From Achromobacter spanius (GTDB lineage: Bacteria; Pseudomonadota; Gammaproteobacteria; Burkholderiales; Burkholderiaceae_B): 64,000 nucleotides of DNA. The translations under genes were made by a program, and so were the position numbers. The stretch is from positions 2,294,001 through 2,358,000 of the forward strand of contig NZ_CP034689.1 in the NCBI RefSeq assembly GCF_003994415.1, in the 5' to 3' direction. Below, one piece after another: positions 26,998 to 35,992 of the stretch (positions are counted from its first letter, which is position 1; each line of letters begins with the position of its first letter). The notes under the pieces were generated by a model. It was not told where the DNA came from and ran no database searches. It saw only the letters and a list, made by a program, of their open reading frames with translations.

Positions 26998-27043
26998 AGT
27001 GATTATTCGCGAGTCAGGTTGGGAATGAATGGCCGCCATGTTG

Positions 27044-27071
27044 TATGTAAATGTCATGTTCGACTAGTCAA
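27044..27071 (-). promoter_or_regulatory. Candidate sigma-70 promoter of the adhesin locus
   Basis: On the minus strand TTGACT, 16 bp and TACATA precede the lapE start by about 47 bp. The surrounding DNA is AT-rich. This is a pattern match only. Confidence 0.4.
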
Positions 27072-27396
27072 GATTTGTTAAGTCTGAATATTCAACAAAT
27101 AGCGGGCCATAACGTATCGTCGCGCAACATCACCTAATTTGACTGAATTTGCACGAACTTCACAGGTTTGTTTTGCTATCGATTTTATTAATACGGTTTA
27201 TTGCGTATTATTTCGAAAGCGATGTGTCCTGAGTGAAACGGGATTATATCGACTTGATAATTTTGTATCTATTTTATTTACATCTATTTTGTTGTTGATT
27301 AACTCAATGCTCGCTTTGGGCCTAGCCTTTTGGCGTGGCAAAACCGGGGCGCCGAGATACAACATGGTAGTGGTGGTACTAGTATTGGTGGTGTGC
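27072..27396. other. AT-rich intergenic region between adhesin locus and leuC
   Basis: About 325 bp between the divergent lapE and leuC promoters is unusually AT-rich, especially 27170-27310. An open frame of 88 codons (27139-27405) starts with TTG, has no ribosome site and runs into simple GTGGTG repeats, so I do not call it a gene. The region may bind nucleoid proteins or regulators that control the adhesin locus. Confidence 0.5.
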
Positions 27397-27425
27397 TTGT
27401 ACTAGGTTTGGGCCGTGGGCATAAT
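27397..27425 (+). promoter_or_regulatory. Candidate leuC promoter
   Basis: TTGTAC, a 17-bp spacer and CATAAT form a good sigma-70 match about 90 bp upstream of the leuC start. The leader after it is short, and I see no leucine-rich leader peptide. Confidence 0.55.
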
Positions 27426-27514
27426 TCACCCATGCCGCAGTGGCCGGCGCGGAAAGCGTGTTGCTTTCAACCGCGCGAGGCTCAAGCCGGATTGTCTATT
27501 TGCAGAGCGCATCC

Positions 27515-28918
27515 ATGGCCCAAACCCTTTACGACAAACTCTGGGACGCCCACATCGTCCACCAGGAATCAGACGGCACCTGTCTGCTCTATATCGATCG
27601 CCACCTGGTGCATGAAGTCACCAGCCCCCAGGCGTTCGAAGGGCTTGCAATCGCCGGGCGCAAGCCGTGGCGCACCGGCGCCAATCTGGCGGTGGCGGAT
27701 CATAACGTGCCAACGCTGAATCGAGCCCAAGGCATTGACGACCCCATTTCGCGCCTGCAAGTGGATACGCTGGACGCCAACTGCGATAAATACGGCATCA
27801 CCGAATTCCGCATGAATGACCTGCGCCAAGGCATCGTGCACGTGATCGGGCCCGAGCAAGGCGCAACGCTGCCTGGCATGACGGTGGTCTGTGGTGATTC
27901 GCACACCAGCACGCACGGCGCGCTGGGCGCCTTGGCCTTCGGCATCGGTACGTCCGAGGTCGAGCACGTGCTGGCGACGCAGACGCTGCTGATGAAGAAA
28001 GCCAAGAGCATGCTGATCAAGGTCGACGGCGACTTGCCTTTCGGCTGTACGGCCAAGGACGTGGTCCTGCACATCATCGGCATCATCGGCACGGCGGGCG
28101 GCACGGGCCACGCCATTGAATTTGCCGGCAGCACGATCCGCGCCTTGTCGGTGGAAGGGCGCATGACGGTGTGCAACATGGCCATCGAAGCCGGCGCGCG
28201 TTCGGGCATGGTCGCGGTGGACGACAAGACCGTCGACTACTTCCGTGGCCGCCCCTTTGCGCCCACTGGCGTGGTGTGGGACCAGGCCGTCAAGTACTGG
28301 CGCACCCTGCACACCGATGACGGCGCCAAGTTCGACACGGTGGTGGAAGTGAACGCGCGCGACATCAAGCCGCAAGTCACCTGGGGCACGTCGCCTGAAA
28401 TGGTGCTGCCGGTGGATTCCCGCGTGCCGGACCCCGACCGCGAAAAAGACGACGTGCGCCGCAGCGGCATGGAACGCGCCTTGCAATATATGGGCTTGAA
28501 GCCCAACACGCCCTTGACCGACATTCGCGTTGACCGCGTGTTCATCGGTTCGTGCACCAACTCGCGCATTGAAGACCTGCGCGCGGCGGCTGCCGTGGCG
28601 CGCGGCAAGCGTGTAGCGTCCAATGTGCGCCAGGCGATGGTGGTGCCGGGTTCCGGCCTGGTCAAGCAACAGGCCGAACGCGAAGGCCTGGACAAGATCT
28701 TCATCGAAGCCGGTTTTGAATGGCGCGAACCGGGCTGCTCGATGTGCCTGGCCATGAACGCCGACCGCCTTGAACCCGGCGAACGCTGTGCCTCCACGTC
28801 GAACCGTAACTTCGAAGGCCGGCAAGGGCAGGGCGGGCGTACCCACCTGGTCAGCCCCGCCATGGCCGCCGCCGCTGCCGTCGCCGGCCATTTCGTCGAC
28901 GTCCGCACGTTCCGTTAA
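27515..28918 (+). CDS. leuC: 3-isopropylmalate dehydratase large subunit
   Basis: The 467-aa protein is the iron-sulfur subunit of isopropylmalate isomerase in leucine synthesis. The start ATG 27515 (MAQTLYDKLWDAH) gives the normal family length; an in-frame extension upstream is not needed. The motifs VCGDSHTSTHGA, GSCTNSR and PGCSMCLAMN give the three cluster-ligand cysteines. It begins the leuC-leuD-leuB operon, and leuD follows after 26 bp. Confidence 0.97.
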   Translation: MAQTLYDKLWDAHIVHQESDGTCLLYIDRHLVHEVTSPQAFEGLAIAGRKPWRTGANLAVADHNVPTLNRAQGIDDPISRLQVDTLDANCDKYGITEFRMNDLRQGIVHVIGPEQGATLPGMTVVCGDSHTSTHGALGALAFGIGTSEVEHVLATQTLLMKKAKSMLIKVDGDLPFGCTAKDVVLHIIGIIGTAGGTGHAIEFAGSTIRALSVEGRMTVCNMAIEAGARSGMVAVDDKTVDYFRGRPFAPTGVVWDQAVKYWRTLHTDDGAKFDTVVEVNARDIKPQVTWGTSPEMVLPVDSRVPDPDREKDDVRRSGMERALQYMGLKPNTPLTDIRVDRVFIGSCTNSRIEDLRAAAAVARGKRVASNVRQAMVVPGSGLVKQQAEREGLDKIFIEAGFEWREPGCSMCLAMNADRLEPGERCASTSNRNFEGRQGQGGRTHLVSPAMAAAAAVAGHFVDVRTFR

Positions 28919-28944
28919 GCGATCACGCACCGAGTACCGACATC

Positions 28945-29595
28945 ATGCAAGCATTTACCACTCACGAAGGCCTGGTGGCTCCGCTCGACCGCGAAAACGT
29001 CGACACGGACCTCATCATCCCCAAGCAGTTCCTCAAGTCGATCCAGCGCACGGGTTTCGGCCCCAACCTGTTCGATGAGCTTCGCTACCTGGACCACGGC
29101 GAGCCCGGCATGGACAACAGCAAGCGTCCGCTGAATCCGGACTTTGTGTTGAACCAGCCGCGCTATCAGGGCGCATCGATTTTGCTGGCGCGCAAGAATT
29201 TCGGCTGCGGCTCCAGCCGCGAGCATGCGCCCTGGGCGCTGACGCAGTTCGGTTTTCGCGCCATCATCGCGCCGTCGTATGCCGACATCTTCTTCAACAA
29301 CAGCTTCAAGAATGGCCTGCTGCCGATCGTGCTGTCCGAATTGGAAGTGGCTCGCCTGTTCGACGAAGTCAAAGCCTTCCCGAACTACAAGTTGCAGATC
29401 GACCTGGACCGCCAGGTGGTGATTGCCGCGGACGGCCGCGCCATGGGCTTCGACATCGAACCCTTCCGCAAATACTGTTTGCTGAACGGCTTTGACGATA
29501 TCGGCCTGACGCTTCGCCATTCCGACAAGATCCGCGCCTTCGAGGCCGAACGCCTGGCCCGCCACCCGTGGCTGGAAAGCCGTCCCATCGCCTGA
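28945..29595 (+). CDS. leuD: 3-isopropylmalate dehydratase small subunit
   Basis: The 216-aa product is the partner of LeuC. It shows the family segments DRENVDTDLIIPKQFLKS, FGCGSSREHAPWAL and SYADIFFNNSFKNGLLP, and its length is normal. It follows leuC by 26 bp and precedes leuB by 30 bp. No entericidin-like small gene sits between leuC and leuD here. Confidence 0.97.
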   Translation: MQAFTTHEGLVAPLDRENVDTDLIIPKQFLKSIQRTGFGPNLFDELRYLDHGEPGMDNSKRPLNPDFVLNQPRYQGASILLARKNFGCGSSREHAPWALTQFGFRAIIAPSYADIFFNNSFKNGLLPIVLSELEVARLFDEVKAFPNYKLQIDLDRQVVIAADGRAMGFDIEPFRKYCLLNGFDDIGLTLRHSDKIRAFEAERLARHPWLESRPIA

Positions 29596-29625
29596 ACCCT
29601 ATTCTGATCACAGGATCGCATTTAA

Positions 29626-30702
29626 ATGACTCAAAACATTGCAGTCTTGCCGGGTGACGGCATCGGCCCGGAAATCGTTGAACAGGCCGTGCGCGTCCTG
29701 AAGGCGCTGGACGTTTCCTTCGACATCAAGCAGGCCCCCGTGGGCGGCGCCGCGTTCGACCAGTTCGAACACCCGCTGCCGCCGGCCACGCTGAACCTGG
29801 CCAAGGAATCGGACGCCATTCTGTTTGGCGCTGTGGGCGACTGGAAGTACGACAGCCTGCCGCGTGAATTTCGTCCGGAACAGGCCATTCTGGGCCTGCG
29901 CAAGGCGCTGGGCCTGTTCGCCAACCTGCGTCCCGCCATCTTGTATCCCGAGCTGGCCAGCGCCTCGTCGCTGAAGCCCGAGATCGTGTCCGGCCTGGAT
30001 ATCCTGATCATCCGCGAGCTGACCGGCGACATCTATTTCGGCACGCCGCGCGGCGTGCGCTCGTCGCCTGACGGCGTGTTCGCCGGCGAACGCGAAGGCT
30101 ACGACACCATGCGCTACGCCGAATCCGAAGTGCGCCGCATTGCGCGCATCGGCTTCGAATCGGCCCGCAAGCGCAACAAGAAGCTGTGCAGCGTGGACAA
30201 GGCCAACGTGCTGGAAACCTCGCAGTTCTGGCGCGACATCGTCATCGAAGTGGCGCGCGAGTACCCGGACGTCGAGCTGTCGCACATGTATGTCGACAAC
30301 GCCGCGATGCAGTTGGTGCGCAACCCGCGCCAGTTCGACGTGATCGTCACCGGCAACCTGTTCGGCGACATCCTGTCGGACGAAGCGGCCATGCTCACGG
30401 GTTCGATCGGCATGCTGCCGTCGGCATCCCTGAACGCGGGCGGCCAAGGCTTGTACGAACCCAGCCACGGTTCGGCCCCGGACATCGCGGGCCAGGGCAT
30501 CGCCAACCCGCTGGCGACGATCTTGTCGGCCGCCATGTTGCTGCGCTATTCGTTGAACCTGGCCCCGCAAGCCGACCGTATTGAAGCCGCTGTGCGCCGT
30601 GTGCTGGCCGATGGCCTGCGCACCGCCGACATCTTCGAGCCGGGCACGACGAAAGTCAGCACGGCAGGCATGGGCGACGCAGTACTGAAAGCCCTGGCCT
30701 GA
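29626..30702 (+). CDS. leuB: 3-isopropylmalate dehydrogenase
   Basis: The 358-aa enzyme oxidises and decarboxylates 3-isopropylmalate with NAD. GDGIGPEIV lies at the N-terminus; the substrate-binding ELTGDIYFG and the dehydrogenase signature NLFGDILSDEAAMLTGSIG region are present. It ends the leuCDB operon, with a terminator 49 bp downstream. Confidence 0.97.
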   Translation: MTQNIAVLPGDGIGPEIVEQAVRVLKALDVSFDIKQAPVGGAAFDQFEHPLPPATLNLAKESDAILFGAVGDWKYDSLPREFRPEQAILGLRKALGLFANLRPAILYPELASASSLKPEIVSGLDILIIRELTGDIYFGTPRGVRSSPDGVFAGEREGYDTMRYAESEVRRIARIGFESARKRNKKLCSVDKANVLETSQFWRDIVIEVAREYPDVELSHMYVDNAAMQLVRNPRQFDVIVTGNLFGDILSDEAAMLTGSIGMLPSASLNAGGQGLYEPSHGSAPDIAGQGIANPLATILSAAMLLRYSLNLAPQADRIEAAVRRVLADGLRTADIFEPGTTKVSTAGMGDAVLKALA

Positions 30703-30750
30703 TTGCCATGCAAGGGGGCAGCGCCCTTGCGGCGCGAGCCCCGCTTTTTG

Positions 30751-30779
30751 AAGGGCCGCCTGCAAAGCGGCCCTTTTTT
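30751..30779 (+). terminator. Rho-independent terminator after leuB
   Basis: A 9-bp stem AAGGGCCGC/GCGGCCCTT with a 7-nt loop is followed by a T-run. It closes the leuCDB operon. Confidence 0.88.
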
Positions 30780-30937
30780 CGGCCGTGTTGCGACAGCGCC
30801 GCGAACGGGGTTTTGGACGCTTTCGACCCCAATTATTTCTAGCTGCGCCGCAACATCCCTCCGTGCATTCTGATAAATTGTTGAATTGCACGCCTTTTTC
30901 ACCTGGACCTTGTCTCCACCTTTATAGAGCGATTGAA

Positions 30938-32068
30938 ATGAATCAAGCAGTAGGCCTTATCGGCTGGCGCGGAATGGTCGGCTCGGTGCTCATGCAACGC
31001 ATGCGCGACGAGAACGACTTCGCACTGATCGAACCGGTGTTCTTTTCCACCAGCAACGCTGGCGGCGCCGCGCCCACGTGGGCCGAAGGCGCGGGCCCGT
31101 TGCAAAACGCCTACGACATTGATGCTCTGAAAAAACTGCCGATCATCGTGACGGCACAAGGCGGCGACTACACGTCCGAGGTCTACCCGAAGCTGCGCGG
31201 CGCCGGCTGGAACGGCATCTGGATCGATGCGGCCAGCACGCTGCGCATGGCCGATGACGCCATCATCGTGCTGGACCCGGTCAATCGCCCGGTCATCGAC
31301 GCAGCGCTCAAGCGCGGCGTGCGCAACTTCATCGGCGGCAACTGCACGGTCAGCTGCATGCTGATGGGCCTGGCCGGCTTGTTCAACAACGACCTGGTGG
31401 AATGGATGAGCTCCATGACGTACCAGGCCGCTTCGGGCGGCGGCGCGCAGCACATGCGCGAACTGCTGACCCAGTTCGGCGAGATCAACCAGGCGGTCAA
31501 GCCCCTGTTGGACGATCCCGCGTCGGCCATCCTGGAGATCGACCGTGGCGTGTTGGCCAAGCAGAAAGATGCCGCGCTGCCCCATGAACACTTCGGCGTG
31601 CCGCTGGGCGGCAACCTGATTCCCTGGATCGACAAGGACCTGGGCGACGGGATGTCGAAGGAAGAGTGGAAGGCCGAAGTCGAAACCAACAAGATCCTGG
31701 GCCGTGGCGCCGCGTTTGGTACGCCCGCCACGCCGATCGACGGCTTGTGCGTGCGTATCGGCGCCATGCGCTGCCACAGCCAGGCGCTGACCATCAAGCT
31801 CAAGCGCGATGTGCCGCTGGACGAGATCGAAGCCTTGATCGCGCAGGGCACGCAATGGGCCAAGGTGGTGCCGAACACCAAGGAAGCCACTGTTTCCGCG
31901 CTGACCCCGGTGGCTGTCACCGGCACGCTGGACATTCCGGTTGGCCGTCTGCGCAAGCTGTCGATGGGTTCGCAGTACCTGGGCGCTTTCACGGTGGGCG
32001 ACCAACTGCTGTGGGGCGCCGCCGAGCCGCTGCGCCGCATGCTGCGCATCGCGCTGGCCGAAGCCTGA
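30938..32068 (+). CDS. asd: Aspartate-semialdehyde dehydrogenase
   Basis: The 376-aa enzyme makes aspartate semialdehyde from aspartyl phosphate, feeding lysine, threonine, methionine and diaminopimelate. The start is ATG 30938 (MNQAVGLIGWRGMVGS), which places the NADP-binding glycine motif at the N-terminus. The catalytic Cys is C136 in GGNCTVSC. Length matches the Gram-negative family. It lies between leuB and fimV, a familiar order in Burkholderiales, and has its own terminator downstream. Confidence 0.97.
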   Translation: MNQAVGLIGWRGMVGSVLMQRMRDENDFALIEPVFFSTSNAGGAAPTWAEGAGPLQNAYDIDALKKLPIIVTAQGGDYTSEVYPKLRGAGWNGIWIDAASTLRMADDAIIVLDPVNRPVIDAALKRGVRNFIGGNCTVSCMLMGLAGLFNNDLVEWMSSMTYQAASGGGAQHMRELLTQFGEINQAVKPLLDDPASAILEIDRGVLAKQKDAALPHEHFGVPLGGNLIPWIDKDLGDGMSKEEWKAEVETNKILGRGAAFGTPATPIDGLCVRIGAMRCHSQALTIKLKRDVPLDEIEALIAQGTQWAKVVPNTKEATVSALTPVAVTGTLDIPVGRLRKLSMGSQYLGAFTVGDQLLWGAAEPLRRMLRIALAEA

Positions 32069-32120
32069 TATCTCGCGTCGGGCGCCTTGCAACGGCGCCT
32101 GGCAGGTCGTCAAGACAAGC

Positions 32121-32142
32121 AGGGGCACCTTCGGGTGCCCTT
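32121..32142 (+). terminator. Hairpin after asd, probable terminator
   Basis: GGGCACC-TTCG-GGTGCCC is a perfect stem with a stable UUCG loop, followed by the weak T-tract TTGATGTTT. It lies about 53 bp past the asd stop. Confidence 0.6.
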
Positions 32143-32212
32143 GATGTTTGCGCAATCGCGGGGAGGGTGTGGTGGATGTGCCCGAGAGCCAACGCCGATG
32201 CGCCTTTCAGGT

Positions 32213-32240
32213 TTGTGAAATGGGCGTCATCCATTACACT
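32213..32240 (+). promoter_or_regulatory. Candidate fimV promoter
   Basis: TTGTGA, 16 bp and TACACT lie about 90 bp upstream of the fimV-like start. This is a pattern match only. Confidence 0.35.
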
Positions 32241-32328
32241 TTTCCCGTGAATTGAGGCCTGTTCCCGCCTATCTGCCGCGAGACCAGCGCTAGCCCGTAA
32301 TTCGACTACAAGAACGGAATTCCAGCTT

Positions 32329-33969
32329 ATGACCCAGCGTTCGCGCCATGTGAAGCATGCCCGCCGTTTAAAAGCCCTTCAATGGGCAATCGCTTTGGCG
32401 ATAGGGTCGAGCATGTGCAGTTCGGCGCTGGCCATGCGGGTCGGGCATTCCCGCGTGGTGTCGGTGCCGGGTGCGCCGTTGCAGGCGGTCGTGGGGTTGC
32501 AGGAACTGACGCCTGATGAAGTGTCGTCCCTGAAGGTGTCGGTGGCCGATGAAGCCGCTTGGCAGCGCGCCGGCCTGAAGCCGCCGGTGCCGTTGGCCAG
32601 CATGGTGGTCCGTGTTGAAGATGGCATGGACAGCACGCGCAAGAACCTTCGCGTTCGGGGCACGCAGCCTCCCGCAAGCGGCGCGGTCGACCTGTTGTTG
32701 GATATCAGTTCAAGTTCGGGGCAGCGTCAGGTGCAGGTCAGCATCCTGGTGCCCCTGCGCGGTACCGGCGCCGACGTAACGCCAGCAGCGGTGGGCGGCA
32801 CGGCGCGCGCGACGGCGGCAACTGTCAATGTGAGGCGTGGCGATCATCTGTTCGCGATCGCGCAACGCAACGCAGTGCCGAACGCCTCGGTTTATCAGAT
32901 GCTGGTGGCCTTGTGGCGCGCCAATCCTGAAGCGTTCATTCAGAACAACATGAACCTGGTGCGCGCTGGCCAGACCTTGAAGATCCCCGATGCGGCAACG
33001 GTCAGGGCGATCGACCCGGCCGAGGCGCGTCGCATCTTCAATGAGCATGCCGAAGCCTTTGCCAGGTATCGCGGTCGAATCGGCGCAGCCGCCAGCGCGA
33101 ACCCATCGGTGGTGAAGGGGCAGGACGCGGCGTCGGGCACCGTCGCGCAACCGGGCGACACCGGCGTGGCCACTGCCGCGCCTCCTCAAGACCGCGTGCG
33201 CCTGTCCACGGGCCTGGCATCGGACAGCGCTGCCGCGCAAGCCGAGGCGCAGGCGGATGCCAGGACATCGAATGAACGCGCGATGAAAGACGTGGAAGGG
33301 CGCGTGAATCAGTTGCAAAGCAATGTTGATGAGTTGAACAAGGCCGTGGCGCAGCAAGGCGCTGCCGGAACCAGTGGCACGGGAGCGTCGGGCGCATCGG
33401 GAGCAGCAGGCGCATCGGGAGCAGCAGGCGCATCGGGTGCCGCAGGCACACCGGGTGCGGCAGGCACACCGGGTGCAGCAGGCACTTCGAGTGCAGCAGG
33501 TACACCGGGTGCAACAGGCACATCGGGCGCAACAGGCACATCGGGTGCAGCAGGCACTTCGGGTGCAGCAGGCACACCAGGTGCAGCAGGCACGCCGAGT
33601 GCAACAACTTCATCGGGTGTCTCAGGGGCGCCTGATGCGGCTGGGGCTTCCAATTCGGCCTCTACGGATAACGCTGTTGGCGGCACACCCGCCAACAATA
33701 CAAAGGACCTAACGACAAGTATGCCCAGTTGGCTGGCTGACAACCTTCTCGTCATCGTTACCGCCTTGCTGGCGCTGATTGCATTCATCATTGCGTGGCT
33801 GCTGCGCCGAGCCGGTGCGCGCCGCGATGACGACGACGAAGATACGTACGCTTATAACGAGCCCGCGCTGGACACGGCAGCGCTGAACCGCAAGCTCGAT
33901 ACGATCAATCTCGACCTGGACGAACCGCCCACGGACGAACCGCGCCGAGTCAGCGGACCTCGGGTTTGA
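32329..33969 (+). CDS. fimV: FimV/HubP-like inner-membrane protein with LysM and collagen-like region
   Basis: The 546-aa protein has a basic N-terminus and signal sequence ending near ALAM (residue 35), then the FimV N-terminal domain. A LysM-like peptidoglycan-binding segment follows (VNVRRGDHLFAIAQRN and later RAGQTLKIPD, about 163-230), then a coiled stretch (MKDVEGRVNQLQSNVDEL). Residues about 350-430 are a Gly-X-Y collagen-like run. One membrane helix lies at about 472-492, and the tail is short and acidic. It lacks the long acidic cytoplasmic region and TPR end of Pseudomonas FimV. It probably helps polar organisation or pilus assembly, by family analogy. truA starts 3 bp after its stop. 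Confidence 0.8.
   Translation: MTQRSRHVKHARRLKALQWAIALAIGSSMCSSALAMRVGHSRVVSVPGAPLQAVVGLQELTPDEVSSLKVSVADEAAWQRAGLKPPVPLASMVVRVEDGMDSTRKNLRVRGTQPPASGAVDLLLDISSSSGQRQVQVSILVPLRGTGADVTPAAVGGTARATAATVNVRRGDHLFAIAQRNAVPNASVYQMLVALWRANPEAFIQNNMNLVRAGQTLKIPDAATVRAIDPAEARRIFNEHAEAFARYRGRIGAAASANPSVVKGQDAASGTVAQPGDTGVATAAPPQDRVRLSTGLASDSAAAQAEAQADARTSNERAMKDVEGRVNQLQSNVDELNKAVAQQGAAGTSGTGASGASGAAGASGAAGASGAAGTPGAAGTPGAAGTSSAAGTPGATGTSGATGTSGAAGTSGAAGTPGAAGTPSATTSSGVSGAPDAAGASNSASTDNAVGGTPANNTKDLTTSMPSWLADNLLVIVTALLALIAFIIAWLLRRAGARRDDDDEDTYAYNEPALDTAALNRKLDTINLDLDEPPTDEPRRVSGPRV
33374..33610 (+). repeat. Collagen-like Gly-X-Y repeat DNA within fimV
   Basis: About 235 bp consists of degenerate 9- and 18-bp units such as GGTGCAGCAGGCAC. 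They encode Gly-Ala-Ser, Gly-Ala-Ala and Gly-Thr-Pro triplets. The uniform units invite slippage, so unit number may differ between strains. Confidence 0.85.
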
Positions 33970-33972
33970 AAG

Positions 33973-34782
33973 ATGTCTAGAGTTGCATTGGGGCTGGCGT
34001 ACGACGGCTCCGCTTGGCAGGGTTGGCAGACACAGCCGCATCGGCAGACGGTGCAGGACACACTGGAGTCTGCCTTGGCAAGATTCTGTGGTGTCAAGGA
34101 AGCGGTGCCCACCATATGTGCCGGCCGCACCGATACCGGGGTGCACGGCGCGATGCAGGTGGTCCATCTGGACACGGCGTTGGACCGGCGCATGGAATCC
34201 TGGGTGCGCGGTGTGAATGCCTTTCTACCGCCCAGTGTGTCAGTGCAGTGGGCGCAGGAAGTGTCAGACGAGTTTCATGCGCGTTTCTCCGCGCGTGCCC
34301 GCACCTATGTGTATCTGCTGTGGCGTGGCCGCGTGCGGCCAGCCCTGTGGGCGGGACGGGCGGGCTGGTGTTTTCAACCGCTGGACGTGGACGCCATGCG
34401 CGCCGCCGCGCAGGCCTTGGTCGGCGAACACGACTTTTCAAGCTTTCGTTCGTCGCAATGCCAAGCCAAGCATCCGGTGCGGCACATGCACCGGCTTGAC
34501 ATCGCGGAGCGCGGGCCGTTTCTGGTCTTCACGTTGAAGGCCAATGCGTTCCTGCATCACATGGTGCGCAACATCATGGGCGCGCTGCTCCAGGTGGGGC
34601 AGGGCAGGGAATCCGTAGCGTGGATGGCGCAGTTGCTGTCCTGGCGAGATCGCACGCAAGGCGCGCCCACCTTTTCGCCGGACGGGCTGTACTTGTCCGC
34701 GATTGAGTATCCGGCGGAGTTTGGCTTGCAAGAGCTTGATGGCGGTGCGCTGTTGTTGTCGCCATTCACGCAGTCATATTAA
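33973..34782 (+). CDS. truA: tRNA pseudouridine(38-40) synthase
   Basis: The 269-aa enzyme modifies uridines 38-40 of the tRNA anticodon stem-loop. GRTDTGVHG holds the catalytic Asp (D54), and LAYDGSAWQGWQ is the N-terminal family motif. Length is normal. It begins 3 bp after fimV, so the two are co-transcribed. Confidence 0.96.
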   Translation: MSRVALGLAYDGSAWQGWQTQPHRQTVQDTLESALARFCGVKEAVPTICAGRTDTGVHGAMQVVHLDTALDRRMESWVRGVNAFLPPSVSVQWAQEVSDEFHARFSARARTYVYLLWRGRVRPALWAGRAGWCFQPLDVDAMRAAAQALVGEHDFSSFRSSQCQAKHPVRHMHRLDIAERGPFLVFTLKANAFLHHMVRNIMGALLQVGQGRESVAWMAQLLSWRDRTQGAPTFSPDGLYLSAIEYPAEFGLQELDGGALLLSPFTQSY

Positions 34783-34834
34783 AGACGTTGTCGTCGACAG
34801 CGCCTTCATCGCGCTTATCAGAGGGGGTTTCGCC

Positions 34835-35929
34835 ATGCAACGCCGCGCGTTTTTGAAGCACGCCGCCCTGGGAGCCGCCGGTAGCGCCACGATCGCAGCA
34901 CCGGCCTTCGCGCAAGAGGCGCCGACGATAGCATGGCGGCTGGCATCCAGTTTTCCGAACGAATCGCCCACGCTGTTCGCGGGCGCTGAAGACGTTGCGC
35001 GTTATGTCGCCGAGGTCACCGACGGCCGCTTCACCATCGAGATTTTTCCGGCGGGAGACCTTGTTCAACCGGGCCAGGTGCTTGAAGCCGTACAGCATCG
35101 CGTGGTGGACTGCGGCCATACGGCGTCGACCCGTTACTTTGACGTCGATCCCGCGCTTAGCTTTGATGCCGGCGTTCCCTTCGGCTTGAACACGCGGCAG
35201 ATGAATGCCTGGATGAGCGAGGGCGAAGGCCTGGCGCTGACGCGGGTGTTGTTCGATAAGTACAACATCATGAACTTCCCCTGCGGCTACACGGGCGCAC
35301 AGATGGGTGGGTGGTTTCGCGGCGAGATCAAAACCGCGGACGATCTGCGCGGCCTGAAGGTGAAGGCGGGCGGCTTCGCGCGCCATGTCCTGTCGCGTCT
35401 GGGTGCCACGCCGGTGGATGTGCCAGTGGCGGAATTCTACGCGGCCTTGGAGCAGGGCACGGTCGACGCGGTGGCCTGGATTGGGCCGTACGACGATGAG
35501 AATCTGGCGCTCTATAAAGTGGCGCGCAATTATTATTTTCCGGGCTGGTGGGCCGGTACCTTGCAGCTATCGCTGTACGTGAACCAGAGCGCCTACGACG
35601 AACTTCCCAAGCCTTTCCAGTCGGCCCTGGCATTGGCGTGCCGCATGGCAACCGCCAACATGATCGCCAAGTACGACGCCGGCAATCCGGACGCGCTGCG
35701 AAGGCTGGTGTCCAAGGGGGCTCAGTTGAAGGCGTTTCCCAAGCCGGTGCTGCAAGCATGCTATGAAGCGTCGATGGCGGCTTATAAGGACTTGAGCGCC
35801 AAGGATCCCATGTTCAAAAAGCTTTACGACAGCATGACCGCCTTCCGCAACAAGGAGGTGCCGTGGTTTCGCGTCGCCGAGGGCAGCTTTGATTCCCTGA
35901 TCTCCACATTGGGCCAGCCCGGCGCCTGA
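34835..35929 (+). CDS. TRAP transporter substrate-binding protein with Tat signal, orphan
   Basis: The 364-aa protein begins at ATG 34835 with RRAFLKHAALGAAG, a twin-arginine signal, cleaved probably after AFA. The mature part is a DctP/TakP-type binding protein: ETFPAGDLVQPGQVLEAV-like strands, RGLKVKAGG with the Arg that usually binds a carboxylate, and WIGPYDDENLALYKVARNYY. Its YFPGWW and TakP-like features point to an organic or keto acid as ligand, but this is inferred. No DctQ or DctM gene is adjacent; the only TRAP permease in the window (44306-46178) has its own binding protein. It sits between truA and trpF. Confidence 0.85.
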   Translation: MQRRAFLKHAALGAAGSATIAAPAFAQEAPTIAWRLASSFPNESPTLFAGAEDVARYVAEVTDGRFTIEIFPAGDLVQPGQVLEAVQHRVVDCGHTASTRYFDVDPALSFDAGVPFGLNTRQMNAWMSEGEGLALTRVLFDKYNIMNFPCGYTGAQMGGWFRGEIKTADDLRGLKVKAGGFARHVLSRLGATPVDVPVAEFYAALEQGTVDAVAWIGPYDDENLALYKVARNYYFPGWWAGTLQLSLYVNQSAYDELPKPFQSALALACRMATANMIAKYDAGNPDALRRLVSKGAQLKAFPKPVLQACYEASMAAYKDLSAKDPMFKKLYDSMTAFRNKEVPWFRVAEGSFDSLISTLGQPGA

Positions 35930-35992
35930 ATGCCGCTGGCGCACCCGATATACTGATACACCGCTTCCCGTTGGGCGACAGGTAAGAACGTC

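Noticed and set aside
27139..27405. An 88-codon frame with a hydrophobic segment in the AT-rich gap before leuC
   Set aside because: TTG start, no ribosome site, simple repeats at its end and overlap with the predicted leuC promoter.
27569..28930. A minus-strand open frame of 453 codons
   Set aside because: It is the shadow of leuC, rich in His, Arg and Ala, with no domain.
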